Shown here: piece by piece, positions 10,971-21,490 of the stretch | How the letters are laid out: each line of letters begins with the position of its first letter | Numbering within the stretch: position 1 is the first letter of the stretch | Assembly (NCBI GenBank): GCA_028583605.1 | Contig: CM053330.1 | Location: 24,020,129 to 24,084,128, forward strand | DNA from: Dastarcus helophoroides | Lineage: Eukaryota > Arthropoda > Insecta > Coleoptera > Bothrideridae | DNA length: 64,000 bases | Direction: 5' to 3' | Translations under genes and position numbers: made by a program | Notes under the pieces: model-generated | Database searches by the model: none | The model's input: the letters and a program-made list of their open reading frames with translations, nothing else | What the model was told of the DNA's origin: nothing

Positions 10971-12203
10971 ATGCGGGGCGCGTCAAGAAAAATATTGAAC
11001 ATTCTAGAACGCTTTGTGGAAACAAAATTAAAATCACCCAAAATGGAACAACAATTGCAAGCGATAATAATATTGATGAAAGACAAAGAAGAAAAGGAGG
11101 AAGAACAAAGACAACAAGATGAAGAGCGAAGACGACAAGATGAAGAACGAAGATGATAAGAAAAAGAACAAGAAGAACCGATAAGGAATGCAGACAAACA
11201 AGAATTACATAGTCTATTAGCAAACATAACAGAAAACATGGGAGTAGACGTTGCAAAAGTGAAAGAAAAAATTACAGGAATGAAAGATAAGATGGGCGAA
11301 GTCAAAGGAGAAATTGGAGAAGTAAAAGTAGAAATTGCAGGAATGAAAGGAAAGATGGGCGAAGTCAAAGAGGAATTCAACAATAAGCTTCTTGATTTGG
11401 ACAATGCAACATAGAAGATCAGCAACATCGAAAATGCCATGAAGAAGTTGCTAAGTGGACAATTAACACAAAATGAATCCGAAAGTGTACCTCTATTTCC
11501 TCCCAAAAAGTAAAAACTTCGACCTATGATGGACTAACATCGTTCCAGACCTACAGAAAACAGTTCGAAGCTGCTGCTAGAGCCAATCGATGGACGGAAG
11601 ACGAAAAGGCGACCTCATTGGTCGTACCTCTGCGCTGGAATCACTCCGAGCTTTATCTGACCATAAACTGGCTAACTATGAAGATTTAGTTAGAGCTTTA
11701 GAGCTAAGATTTGGAGACTATCATTTGTAGGAAGTCGCCCAGTCGCAACTACTAGTAAGGAAGCGGAAAAGTGATGAAACGCTGCAAGAATTCGAGACTG
11801 ACGTAAAAAGAGTGGTGTATGTCGCCTATCCAACAGCACCAACCGAGTTTCTGGAACTTTACTCATCTAGAATTTTAATAGAAGAAATAAGAGACCCAGA
11901 AGTTCAGAAAGTGATACGCTTGTCAAAGTTCCAAACATCTAGAGAGGTACTGATTAGAGCTTTGGAGGTTGAAGCTGCTTACAAGGTTTCACAGTCAGGG
12001 GCGTCACGGAGAATAAGGAAGGCCGACATCGAAGAGGGGGCAAATGACCCTGATCTCGCGAACATAAGCGCTAGCCTGAAAAAAATTGACGCGAGCATCC
12101 AAGAACAGCTGGGAGCTTTTAAAGATAGATCCAGAAGAAGCACAACATGTTACAGTAAACTAGGGCATTACAAGAAGACTGCAGGTCAATATATGTTCGC
12201 AGG
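10971..12203 (+). pseudogene. gypsy-type Gag, disrupted
   Basis: ATG at 10971 starts a charged coiled-coil N-terminus rich in EEQRQQDEERR and, after a stop near 11155, GMKDKMGEVK-type heptads (11280-11400). The capsid region then reads TYDGLTSFQTYRKQFEAAAR (near 11520-11580), RWTEDEKATSLVV, and in the longest clean frame (11812-12261) YVAYPTAPTEFLELY and IRDPEVQKVIRL. A zinc-knuckle relic CYSKLGHYKK (near 12150) lacks the full CCHC set. Stops and frameshifts near 11155, 11412, 11510 and 11730 exclude a functional Gag. Confidence 0.75.
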
Positions 12204-12940
12204 GGCTGATAGGTTTGATCCTCCCAAGGAAAGATTCTTGAGGCATACAAGTCGGAAATAGCAAATTTCTATGCAGTCCAGCTTAGCATAGCTGGCTGTC
12301 CATAGCTGGCTACCGACGCACGTTCGCGCGTACATGTAGGATACATCAATTCTGCCTACACACGGAGAGATTATCTTTATGTCATTTTGTTATTTGACAT
12401 GTCGACGATGAGTGACAGTGAATTAAATTTGTTAATAGTGGCGTGTGTTTGTATAATAAAGGAGAAAAAAAAATCGATTAATTAGAAGACGGCAACCACG
12501 AACAAAGATACGACTTATAAAATTTGATCAACTCCGTTAAAAACTTTTTTGGATAATTTCTGCTGTCAGCCATAGTGTTGTTAAGTATGCAGTGAGAAAA
12601 CGGACGAGCGAATGACAGAAGAGAAAATGACACTGAAAATATCTCATGTATGTAGAGATGGCAGCGACTGAAAATATCCTCTATAGAAATTTTAGGGAAA
12701 TATTGACCACACAGAGAAATATGTACGCGAGTACATGTAAGCGCGTACAAATCTCTAGCGATGTACGTGCGTCTGTAGGCTGTAGCCGGCTTATGGGGAC
12801 TCATTTTTCTATAGAAGTTCTAAACTATGTAATTCGTTACTGGTCGAAATGTTCCACGAAAATTATAACCTATCCTTATTTAAAAAAAGAACTTCATCGC
12901 AATTTATCCTTATTTCAGCATCTTACGGCGAAATAATACG
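12204..12940 (+). mobile_element. 3' tail of the L2/CR1-like LINE, split by a MITE
   Basis: 12204-12302 matches the LINE at 45125-45225 (shared 'aagattcttgaggc', 'cagcaaattcc' type blocks), and 12794-12940 continues the match to 45228-45350 (TTCTATAGAA and ACCTATCCTT blocks). The gap is filled by a MITE. It is a 5'-truncated copy of the same family as 42856-45440 and 62812-62941. Confidence 0.75.
12305..12791 (-). mobile_element. Harbinger-like MITE, about 487 bp
   Basis: The imperfect inverted ends are GCTGGCTACCGACGCACG on the left and the complement of GTAGCCGGCT on the right, flanked by TA or a slightly longer palindromic site. Both subterminal regions carry GCGCGTACATGTA-type words. Inside, the minus strand encodes MADSRNYPKKFLTELIKFYK (from about 12573), which resembles the first helix of the MADF/Myb-like protein of PIF/Harbinger elements. 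It is probably an internal-deletion derivative. The 2-bp versus 3-bp target duplication is not settled. Confidence 0.55.
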
Positions 12941-13860
12941 TAAACATTTATTACCTGTCATATCAACTACACTTGGTAAGGTGATTATATGTTTGTATCT
13001 TCACATATGAAGTTGTAAATTATGTATATATTAAGAGCGGTTGTTACCAATTAGGAGCGCCCTATCCAGGGGAGTTCATGTCCTCTTTTAGGTCGTGCTG
13101 ATCTGTGAATAGCGTTAATATGATCTAAACTGCGGTAATGTAGCCCTCTATAGATAAAGTCGTATACGTAGTAGCAAATCCTGAAATACTACATTCAGAC
13201 ACAAAAGAGTTTAATGTGTTCAATCAGTAGATTGCAAAGTAACGTTCGACACGGTCATTCCGTCCCTAAGCAGGACGTGTCAAACAAAAGAATGGAAGAC
13301 GCTTGGCGAAAATTTCCTTTTTTGTATTCCGAAGGCGTTCTATTGGTTTTGGATTTTTACACCCCAAACGCCGTGCCGTCGAAAGTTCAAACAAAACGTC
13401 CTCCCTGATACTTCTCGAAAGAGAAACACCATTATAACTCTCGTTCGCATAAAAAATACATCCGACGCGTTTTGCAAAGTGCATATGCGAGTGTTCGCTC
13501 GCGAAATATAGGTCAAAGCTTTGATGGATCGAGTTCAGCTGGTAACAGATTCGGGTTTATAAAAGAGGGGAGCACTGGATATTGTCCATTGTGGCGAATG
13601 ATGCTTTTGCACCGAAGATGCTTTATTTACGACAAACAAACTGTTTGTTTCCGAGTTGCTGAAAAGGACTATGAACTTTTTTGTTTCCTAAAAAGCAAAT
13701 GGATGACGATATTTGACATATCAACTTGTACTGCGGAGACATTGATCTATTTCAAATTTTTTGGGATATTGTTAGCAAATAACAAGAGTCCTTTCAGAAT
13801 CTCCCCCCTTTTTTTAACAGAACGAGCTAATTTGTTTTTTAATTTAATAATGTAATTATT
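12941..13860. other. Mixed-composition stretch without a recognised gene
   Basis: 12941-13200 is ordinary AT-rich DNA. 13200-13680 is richer in CpG and has overlapping open frames on both strands (for example 13472-13855, 127 codons), none with a recognisable motif. I do not call a gene here. Confidence 0.4.
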
Positions 13861-14735
13861 TTTAGTTGAGAAAAAATTTCCACGTAAATCAGATATTTGA
13901 AATTTCGACTTCTTGTCAAATTCGAACTTTCAGTTTTCAACACTTTATCTTTGTTTCGATTTTAAACTTCAAATTTTGATCTTGATCTCGAAATTTCAAC
14001 TAGTTTTTCAATTTTTTTCGTTTGCAGCTCAAAGTGTACAATTTCAATGGTTACTTTTTTCTAAGATTTCCATTATAAAACTTCAAAATTAGATGAAACA
14101 TTTTCAGTGTAAGTTACCATTTTTTAGAAACTTTTTTCTCAAAATTTTGGGCTTCACATTTAGTTTTTTTTTCTTAAATTCAAATTTTTTATTATTTTCG
14201 AAATTCCAATCTTAATTTGCAAATTTTCATTTGAAACCAAAATCAGATTTTTGGAAAAACTGGAAAAAAATTTATTGTGAAATTTTAATATACTTCTCGT
14301 CATTCAAAGTTTTGATTTTCAATTTCTATTTTATTCCTAAAATTACGAGTTAAATGTAATTTTTTTCAATTATGTTTTTCCGCAAAGATTTCAATTTTTT
14401 TCTCAAAATTTTAAAATTTGTTTAAAGGGGATCTTATCCAGTTACCAAATAGATGAGGTATAATTTTGCACTATTATTGCCTATATTATCTTTTTTTGTG
14501 GCGGAATCCCAATTTAAAATTCAGAGGGACTACAATACAATCAAACGTATATTCAGAATCACTTAAGGAACATAATTACACAATGAGGGAATTTAATCTA
14601 TTAAAAGCCCCGACTTATAAACTTATTAAATCAAAAATTCATCAAATTACAAATGAGGCGCTCAAAGCGGACTTAATTAAAGAATCTCTTCGTTTACTCA
14701 AATCGTCGTTCAAATATTTCAAGCGGTGGATGTAC
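13861..14735. repeat. Fuzzy low-complexity repeat, T-rich block
   Basis: Words such as AAATTTCGACTTCTTGTC, CTCGAAATTTCAACTAG and TTTTCTCAAAATTTT recur at roughly 25-35 bp spacing, in the same style as many other blocks in the window. No coding signal. Confidence 0.55.
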
Positions 14736-14739
14736 CCAT

Positions 14740-15250
14740 AAGCCCCCTGGCACTTTCGAACGTTTCCCACATAGAAATCCCAACCTCACCGAAAATTACA
14801 TGGGCAAATATTTACCGCTCAACCCCTTGGCTTGCTTGGCTATAAAACGCGCGGATTATCTCTCTTTTCTCCTCGTTCACGTCCACGCACTTTTCAGTCG
14901 AGGCGACGCACCGTTTCAAGCGCATTCAACGCCATCTGCAGTAGGCCGGTTACTGAAACGACCGACGCTCTGCAAAAAGGCCGCCGGCGGCCCACTCTCT
15001 CTTGTCTTCGGGCCCCGCTCGCGCAATCTCCTCTCGATTTTACCAGAGCGACAGAGTCGATGCCGGGCCGCTAAACATCGACTCGGAACGCCGTCAGCTG
15101 TTTTCGGAAACGAACTAATTTATGAATGAACATCGACCGCAGCGCTCGATTGCCATTTTGAAACGATTGGCATTCAAAACTGTCCGCGTTCTGTCAAAAA
15201 CGGAAAATTCAACACGCCGCCGCCAAAGATCGGACAAATGCTGCCATTTT
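14740..15250. other. CpG-rich island, possible promoter or regulatory DNA
   Basis: A sharp rise in GC and CpG (GGCCGCCGGCGGCCC near 14980, GCCGGGCCGCTAAACATCG near 15062) inside very AT-rich DNA. A TATAAAA box sits at 14841 on the plus strand with a pyrimidine-rich stretch after it, but no initiator at the right distance. Open frames of 80-109 codons here overlap in two frames and show no domain. It could be a host promoter, an enhancer or a GC-rich repeat. Confidence 0.35.
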
Positions 15251-15259
15251 TAAAGTTAA

Positions 15260-17150
15260 ATTGACTTTACATTCCAGAGTATAACTTTTTCGACGGATTT
15301 TCACTCTATTTTGAAAGAGTTAAAAAACTTCAACTTTTTTTTGCAAAAATCTGAGTTTTCCATGCCGTTATTATTTTTATTTTTTTCAAAAATTGTTGAC
15401 ATAATCTCAAAACTTCTTTTTAAGGAGAGTTTTTTTCCATACATTCTACTTTTTTGAGTTTCAATTTTGGAAGATCAGGTAAAAATTTTGTTAAAATTTT
15501 GATTTGTTCTCAAAATTTCTATCCTAAATTTGCAATTTTTACCTTTTTTCCTGGAAGTTTGATATTATACTCAAAATATTATTTTTATTCTTTCAGTTTA
15601 TAGTTCTAACTTTTCCTTTTTTTTTAATCAAATTTTCAATTCAAAATTAAAAGTTCGCTTTTTATTGATATTTGAAATTTTTTATCGAGTATAATTTCTA
15701 AATTTCTCTGCTTTTTTATTTGGGAGGGGAGAGGGTGTTGAACTCGAAATGCTTACCTTTTTTCATCATAATTCGAACATTTAAAATTCCATACATATTT
15801 CAACTTTTTTTAAAAATTTTGCGTCTGGTTTTCAAAATTTCCCTTTTAAATCTCACTTTTTCCTGAAATCTTAGAGATTTTGCTATAATTTATTTTTTAA
15901 ATAAATTTTATTCGATTTTTTATAAATTTTAAATTTAACACCCATCTTATTTAAATTTCGGCTTAAGCCAATAAACCAAATAAAATTTCCACTCAAAGCT
16001 GCGAAATCTCGACCTTTTTCTCGCAAATTTAAATTTCAACCCTGGGATGCATTCAAAGTTTCGACTTTTTTCGCCTTATTCCATGTTTACACCTTCCATT
16101 TCTATTTCTTTGAAATTCCTGTCTGAAAATTTTTACTTATCGAAAATTTCCACTTTTTGCTTAATGTTTCAGGTTAACATTCGATTTTTTTTTTGTAAAT
16201 CTCCAATATCAGAATGTCTGCTTTAAATTCCACATTTTCTAAAAATCTTAAATTTAAACTTTCAATTTCCACTTTTTTTACATAAAAATTCGACCTTAAA
16301 CTCGACTTTTTCATTTCTTATTCAAAATTTCGTCTTCTAATATTTAAATTTTCATCTTTTTTTCGGAATCGTGAGTTAGATTTTCAATATTTGTTTAAAA
16401 TTTAGAATCGGGACTTCTCAGAGATTTCGCTATTCTTTTTGAAATTTCGGTTTTAATTATTTTTTTTCTTTGACATTTTTTAAATGTTTACTCATTTTTC
16501 AAAATGTCGGATTTAATTTCGAAATTTTTGTTAATATTATGAGTATACATTTTCAACGTTTACTTTTTTCACACTTCTACTTGAATTCAAAATTTTGAGT
16601 GTTTCTTCTTCGGTTTTTCCCAAAATTTCGAGTTTCATGTACTCTAAAATTTGTTAAGGAGTCCATTTGTGGTCGACATTTTTTTCTTAAAATCCAGACT
16701 TTAAACGTAAAAGTATTTTCCCCAAAAATTCTTCTTTATCTGTTTTCATAATATGTCTTCAAAATATGGACTTACCATTTTTACGACTTTTTTTTCAATC
16801 TTCGACTTAATTTCCAAATTTCGGTAATGTTGCAGTAAATTTTAATTTCATTTTTGAAAAGTTTTAGTTTTTCTCAATATTCCAATTTCAGTTCAGCAAT
16901 TTGCTGTAAATCCCATTTTTTGTGAAACATTTTTTCTTAAAATGGTTAGTTTAGGTCACAACTTTTACATTTTTCCCCCAATTCTTTTTTTTTCTAGTGT
17001 CACAATTTTGGTCTTTTTTCGCAAAACTCCCAGTTTTCACTATCAAGTTTCCGTTTTTTTAACTAAATTTTATTCCCGGTTTCGACTTTGAATTTAAAAT
17101 TTCTACAGTTATGGTTCTATTTTCGTTATTTCTTTTGGAGTGTATGGTTG
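15260..17150. repeat. Fuzzy low-complexity repeat, 1.9 kb T-rich block
   Basis: The clearest block of the fuzzy motif: AAAGTTTCGACTTTTTTCG (16051), CGAAATCTCGACCTTTTTC (16004), AAATTTCCACTTTTTGC (16144) and dozens of variants, always with the T-run 3' of the CGAC or CAAC core on the plus strand. No gene. Confidence 0.65.
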
Positions 17151-17154
17151 TCAC

Positions 17155-18267
17155 CCGCCGTATTTCTTGGACATGTTTTTCAAGTTTTTTATTTGTCTAA
17201 TTTTTAAGAAACGATGTTAATCTTTCTAGGTCCTTTCTTATTTTTGTTATCTTGCTGTCCAATCGTCGCTTCCAGGGCTGGTTAATCGCATTTCTACTAT
17301 TAGGAATTTGGTTGAGTGCTTTTACATCTAGTCCCACAGTTGTAGCTGTTGCCACAGCGGCTGCATATATAGCAGTATGCATTACTTCAAAAGTGTGATG
17401 AAATGCTTAGTACGGTTCTAGAATTTGGTTATCTATTATATTTGTTATAATTGCTAATTTTTTTGAGGGGTTTATTCTCGGAATTATTGGTGTGCTGGTA
17501 GGATCCATGCCAGTGAATTCGGCCATTGCTGTGTTAAAGGCGTCTCGAAGGTTGGTTCATAAATGTGTTCCTACAGGTATTTCTGCAGGTGTTTGTTTAT
17601 TTTCTGCAGTTGTCTCTGCTAGTCCTACGGCTGCATTTTCCTCTTCAACTTCTTCATTTTGCGGATTTACTATAGGGTGGAATGTGTGTAGTACCTCCTG
17701 TTTCATCAGTTCTAATTGTACTTGCGGGAGACGTTTGTTGTTAATAATAACCCGTTTCTGATCCATAAGCCTTTGATCACTTAAGTGTTCCAGTTCAGGA
17801 TACAGTTCTATGAATGCTTTATGTAGAAGTGGTCTTATACCAATAGTAATGGTTTCTCCTTCCGTGACTCTATAATAACAACGCATTAAATCTGCATTTA
17901 ACTTATCACTCCACTTCATGCGTTGTCTAGGAAGTCCAGCCTTGGTGGTTGCTTCTTGTAGTTGCAAAGCACGTTGAGCTGATTGAGCTTGTTGATCTTC
18001 ATTGCTCTGTTGGGTAGAGTTTGTAGATTGAGGATTTCGCATGTTAACGACCTGGGATACCTCTGCTCCCCTGCCGGACGCGGCTACAGTTTCTAGGTAA
18101 CTGACACCGTTGACGTCGTTAATTTCATCCGAGGCTGAATTTAACTGTATCTCCATAATGAGATGGGTTTTGCCCTTGCCCTGTTTGCTGTCTGTATTTG
18201 TGTGACGTTACCCGCTTCTCACGTGGCTTAGATGTTTTAGGCCGGACGTAGGGTTGGTCTTTGAGAG
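17155..18267 (-). mobile_element. 5' portion of a Dong/R4-like LINE
   Basis: The minus-strand reading begins beside (TTA)7 at 18268-18288 and contains an N-terminal protein region (17557-18156), then after a stop a second segment (17382-17197) ending in RKDLERLTSFLKN. The reverse transcriptase and endonuclease are absent. R4/Dong-type LINEs are known to target TAA/TTA microsatellites, which fits the flank. A 5' piece lacking its 3' end is unusual for a LINE and implies a later deletion. Confidence 0.5.
17557..18156 (-). pseudogene. N-terminal protein of a Dong/R4-like LINE
   Basis: About 199 codons from ATG at 18156. Residues 1-75 are Ser/Gln-rich and disordered. Residues 77-145 (RMKWSDKLNADLMRCYYRVT, then HKAFIELYPE, LSDQRLMDQKRVIINN) resemble the conserved N-terminal block that precedes the RT domain in R4/Dong-like LINE polyproteins. 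The tail is Glu/Ala-rich. It stops at 17557; the same style of sequence continues 3' in another frame. The family assignment is from memory of the pattern and is moderate. Confidence 0.5.
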
Positions 18268-18288
18268 TTATTATTATTATTATTATTA
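18268..18288. repeat. (TTA)7 microsatellite
   Basis: Seven perfect TTA units adjoining the 5' side of the Dong/R4-like LINE fragment; a plausible insertion target. Confidence 0.9.
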
Positions 18289-18302
18289 CGTTTATTAATT
18301 TT

Positions 18303-18454
18303 GTTTAACATTTCTCCGACCCAGTTTGGAAATATTTAAATTTTTATTAATGAAAGATATCACGTAGTCTTATTCCAGAAAATATTTCAGAAATTGTCAA
18401 CTTTCATTAATAAAAATTTAAATATTTCTAAACTGGGTCGCAGAAATGTTAAAT
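18303..18454. repeat. Near-perfect inverted repeat, arms about 52 bp
   Basis: The left arm (from GTTTAACATTTCTCCGACCC through ATTAATGAAA) and the right arm (TTTCATTAAT through GGGTCGCAGAAATGTTAAAT) pair almost perfectly around a 47-nt centre. A partial copy of the left arm lies at 23999-24048. It is likely a very small foldback element. Confidence 0.75.
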
Positions 18455-18583
18455 AAAATTAATAAATATTTTACCAGTTTAACATAAATTTGGATTGTTC
18501 AGAAAATTTCATTTTGTATTATTTTGAATTCCGAATTTTTTACCCTTTTTTCTATAATTTTGACTTAAAGCTCAAAATTTCGA

Positions 18584-20161
18584 GAAACTACACATTATAC
18601 CGTTAATAGAAGATGCTGAAATGTACTCCAGTCATTGTCATTGAAATAGAAGCTGTACAAATTGCACACTGACTTGTACCGATCAATTTTGTCTTTATAT
18701 CCTTACAGTAAGTTCACTAAACAAAATACTTACTAACGAGTAATTATTTGTAATATATGTAACTGGTCAACTGGTCATTATGAGAAACACAATACGATGT
18801 CGGCTATTTTTTGTGAAACGTTTGTGGCATAAGGTATGTTTGATGTTAGGAATAGTTTTGAAGGTAAGATGGAATTGCGTGTTGAGTTTGAAGATAAACA
18901 TTCTGCAAAAGCAAAACCGATTTCCGTGGTGTGCACTTTTCGTTCTTTGATTTAAAATTTTTAAATTTTAAGCGCTTGTAATGAGCAAACTTCAAATCGC
19001 AGCTTAATTTTTTTGCACATTCGGATTTTATATACCGGGTTTATAGAATACTACTTTGATGATTGTTAAAAAATTGGTATTTTCCGGATAGGTTCCCTCT
19101 TTAGACATGTTAAAATATCAATTGTGCAAATTAGTTTAATTGACGTTTTCTTGTTAATTTGGATAAACTGTAATTGATCTCCTCTTGCACTTGAAAATTC
19201 ATTTGTGAAAATTATGGGTTTAACTTAAGTTCTCTGACTAATTAAACCTTGCTGAGTTTCCATCAGTCCAAGATTTAGAAGATACGAGCAATATTACACA
19301 ATATATCTTTCATTTTTTAAGCCTAAACGTTTGTAGCGCTCAAATTTAAAGTCGAAGCTCACTGTTCTTTAAAAATTCGAAATCTATTTATCAAAATCCA
19401 TAGAATAAGATGTTCAATAACCTTTTGAGAATATAAAATTTTAAACGCTTATAGAGTCCCATTTTTTGTGAAATTTTTTTCTTAAAATGTCGAAATTAGG
19501 TCACAACTTTTACATTTTTCCCCCAAAATTCTTTTTTTTTAGTGTCACAATTTTCGATTTTTTTTCGCAAAACTCCCAGTTTTCATTATCAAGCTCAATT
19601 TTTTTTGCAGATTCGGATTCTACGTGTTAATTTCTATAGGATAGGGTATTTAAAATATCAATCGTCTACCATCAGGAAAAAATTTACTCATTAAAATCCA
19701 TAAGATCGGATGGTTTTAAATGCGATTTGATTATGGGCGAAGTTAAGAGTAGTCTTGGGGTGTTAAACCCTTTATAAGAATCAAATTATTCCCCTTAAAA
19801 ATAATCGAACTTTAACAAAATTTCGAACAAAAACTTGAAACTAGTAAGAAATAATTATATACAATTTCAAGAAAAAAATGAATTTTGTTAAAAATAAGAT
19901 AAAGTAAAAGTTGTAAAAAAAAGTGGTTAAGTTGGAAAGTTTAAGAAAAGAGAACTCGCAATTTCAATATAAAATTGAAGCTTTTTAGTTGACCAATTAC
20001 AGAGGTAGCAAATAAAAATGTTTTATTCTTTAGTAAGTATATTGTTTTGTGAACTTACTGTAAGGTAGAAGTCAGTGTGCAATTTGTACAGCTTCCATTT
20101 CCATGACAATTACTGGAGTACATTTAGGTATCTTCTATTAACGGTATACTATGTAGTTTCT
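18584..20161. repeat. Foldback element G, about 1.6 kb
   Basis: Arms 18584-18745 and 20035-20161 are inverted copies: 'aaactacacatta' opposite 'ctatgtagtttc', 'gctgtacaaattgcacactgac' blocks opposite 'gtcagtgtgcaatttgtacagc' blocks, and 'cttacagtaagttcac' opposite 'gtgaacttactgtaag'. The centre is AT-rich with no coding frame. Confidence 0.7.
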
Positions 20162-21490
20162 AGAGTTTCAGCTATCAGCTCACATTATTGAATGTGCTTA
20201 TACTTTTAAAAGAAATACATTTGCTGCGTCCCGTTTGACATGCTTATCTTAATTTTGCTATCATTGATATGTATCTGAACAAAGAGTACAAAACAATTTC
20301 TATGAAATTAAAAGTAAAAACTTTTCGTTAAATTAATTTTTCTCGAAAACGAAAGCTAATTAAGTCTAAGTTCTAATACAAAAAACAACATTATGCAAAG
20401 CTTTAACGATTCCTTAGATTGTTCTTTGTCGAAAGGATTTTTTTCTCTCTTTTTTCCTAAAAGACTTACTTTGTCAAACGACTTCGAGTACTTCGAGAAC
20501 CAAGTTCGCCTTGGATTTTCTTTAAAAACATCGTTTCAAATATAATCGACACGTTTATAAGAATCTGCCTCACAAAAACAAATTAATAACGACCTGTTTC
20601 TGCAGTGATTTTACTAGGGCGACGTTTTTCAGGAATATTTTTAACACTTTCATGAACACCAAATATAAAATTAGAACAGAAGTTCGACATTCTAATTTAT
20701 AAATTAGAATATTAAAATTGTGCTTAAGATACCGTTTCCAATTACGTTGCCGCCGCTGCATATAATCATCTTCATGACAAAAGATAGTCTTTTTTTTTAA
20801 ATTTGTAATTAGAAGTCATCGAATTGCACTTAATGTTATAGATTTTGATATAATCATAATTCGAATCTGCACAGAAAATCGAGCTAGGTGGGCTCTAGAA
20901 GCGTTCAAAAGTGAGTTTAGGTGTAGATTAAAAGTTGGTGGAGGAAACAGTTTGACGACAGCAAACCAGATAACATAATTTGAATCAGCTTAACAATTTT
21001 ACTGGGTGAACGTTGCCAACAAATTTCAAGAAAGCTAATAAACACGGATAAGCTCCATAAGGGCTTTAAGACCAAATGATAATTAAAGACGAGCACGCTT
21101 ATTGCTTCTTTTTAGTTGATCATAAAACAATTTTTAACGTTGTACAAGTCCTAAAATTGTGCCATTAAAATATTCTAATATCAATAAAAATGCTGGATTG
21201 CAATATTTTCATTTTAAGCTCCTTTTTACGATAGCGGTTGGGATTCAGCCAACCCGTTTAGATCATCACGTGTAGCTTTGGAGCTGGATTCCTTTGATAC
21301 TCCTGAAGACGATTGTTTCTTTCTTAATACCCATTCGGATTAAGGTATATGTAATAAGGAAAACTTTAATATTTATTAATTTACTTATTGTCATTTTAAT
21401 AATTTACTCTTTTGGTTATAAATTCATCACAAAAGAACTGTTAATGTTGCTTTAATTTGATAGAATATTAAATACGTATTCGGTAAATGT
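20162..21490. other. AT-rich non-coding stretch
   Basis: No gene or element end was recognised. The open frame at 20570-20761 is low-complexity and unconvincing. Confidence 0.5.

Larger units (their letters stand above)
10461..12203 (+). mobile_element. Ty3/gypsy-type retrotransposon, 5' LTR plus gag only
   Basis: A 5' LTR (10461-10825), a primer-binding-like leader and a broken gag end abruptly at about 12203, where an unrelated LINE tail begins. No protease, reverse transcriptase, integrase or 3' LTR is present in the window, so the element was truncated by deletion or rearrangement. Confidence 0.75.

Noticed and set aside
10931..11506. 191-codon minus-strand frame
   Set aside because: Antisense shadow of the charged coiled-coil Gag region.
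13472..13855. 127-codon plus-strand frame
   Set aside because: No motif, no splice signals, overlapping minus frame of similar quality.
14800..15129. 109-codon frame in the CpG-rich island
   Set aside because: Overlaps a second frame of similar length, no domain; open because stop codons are rare in GC-rich DNA.
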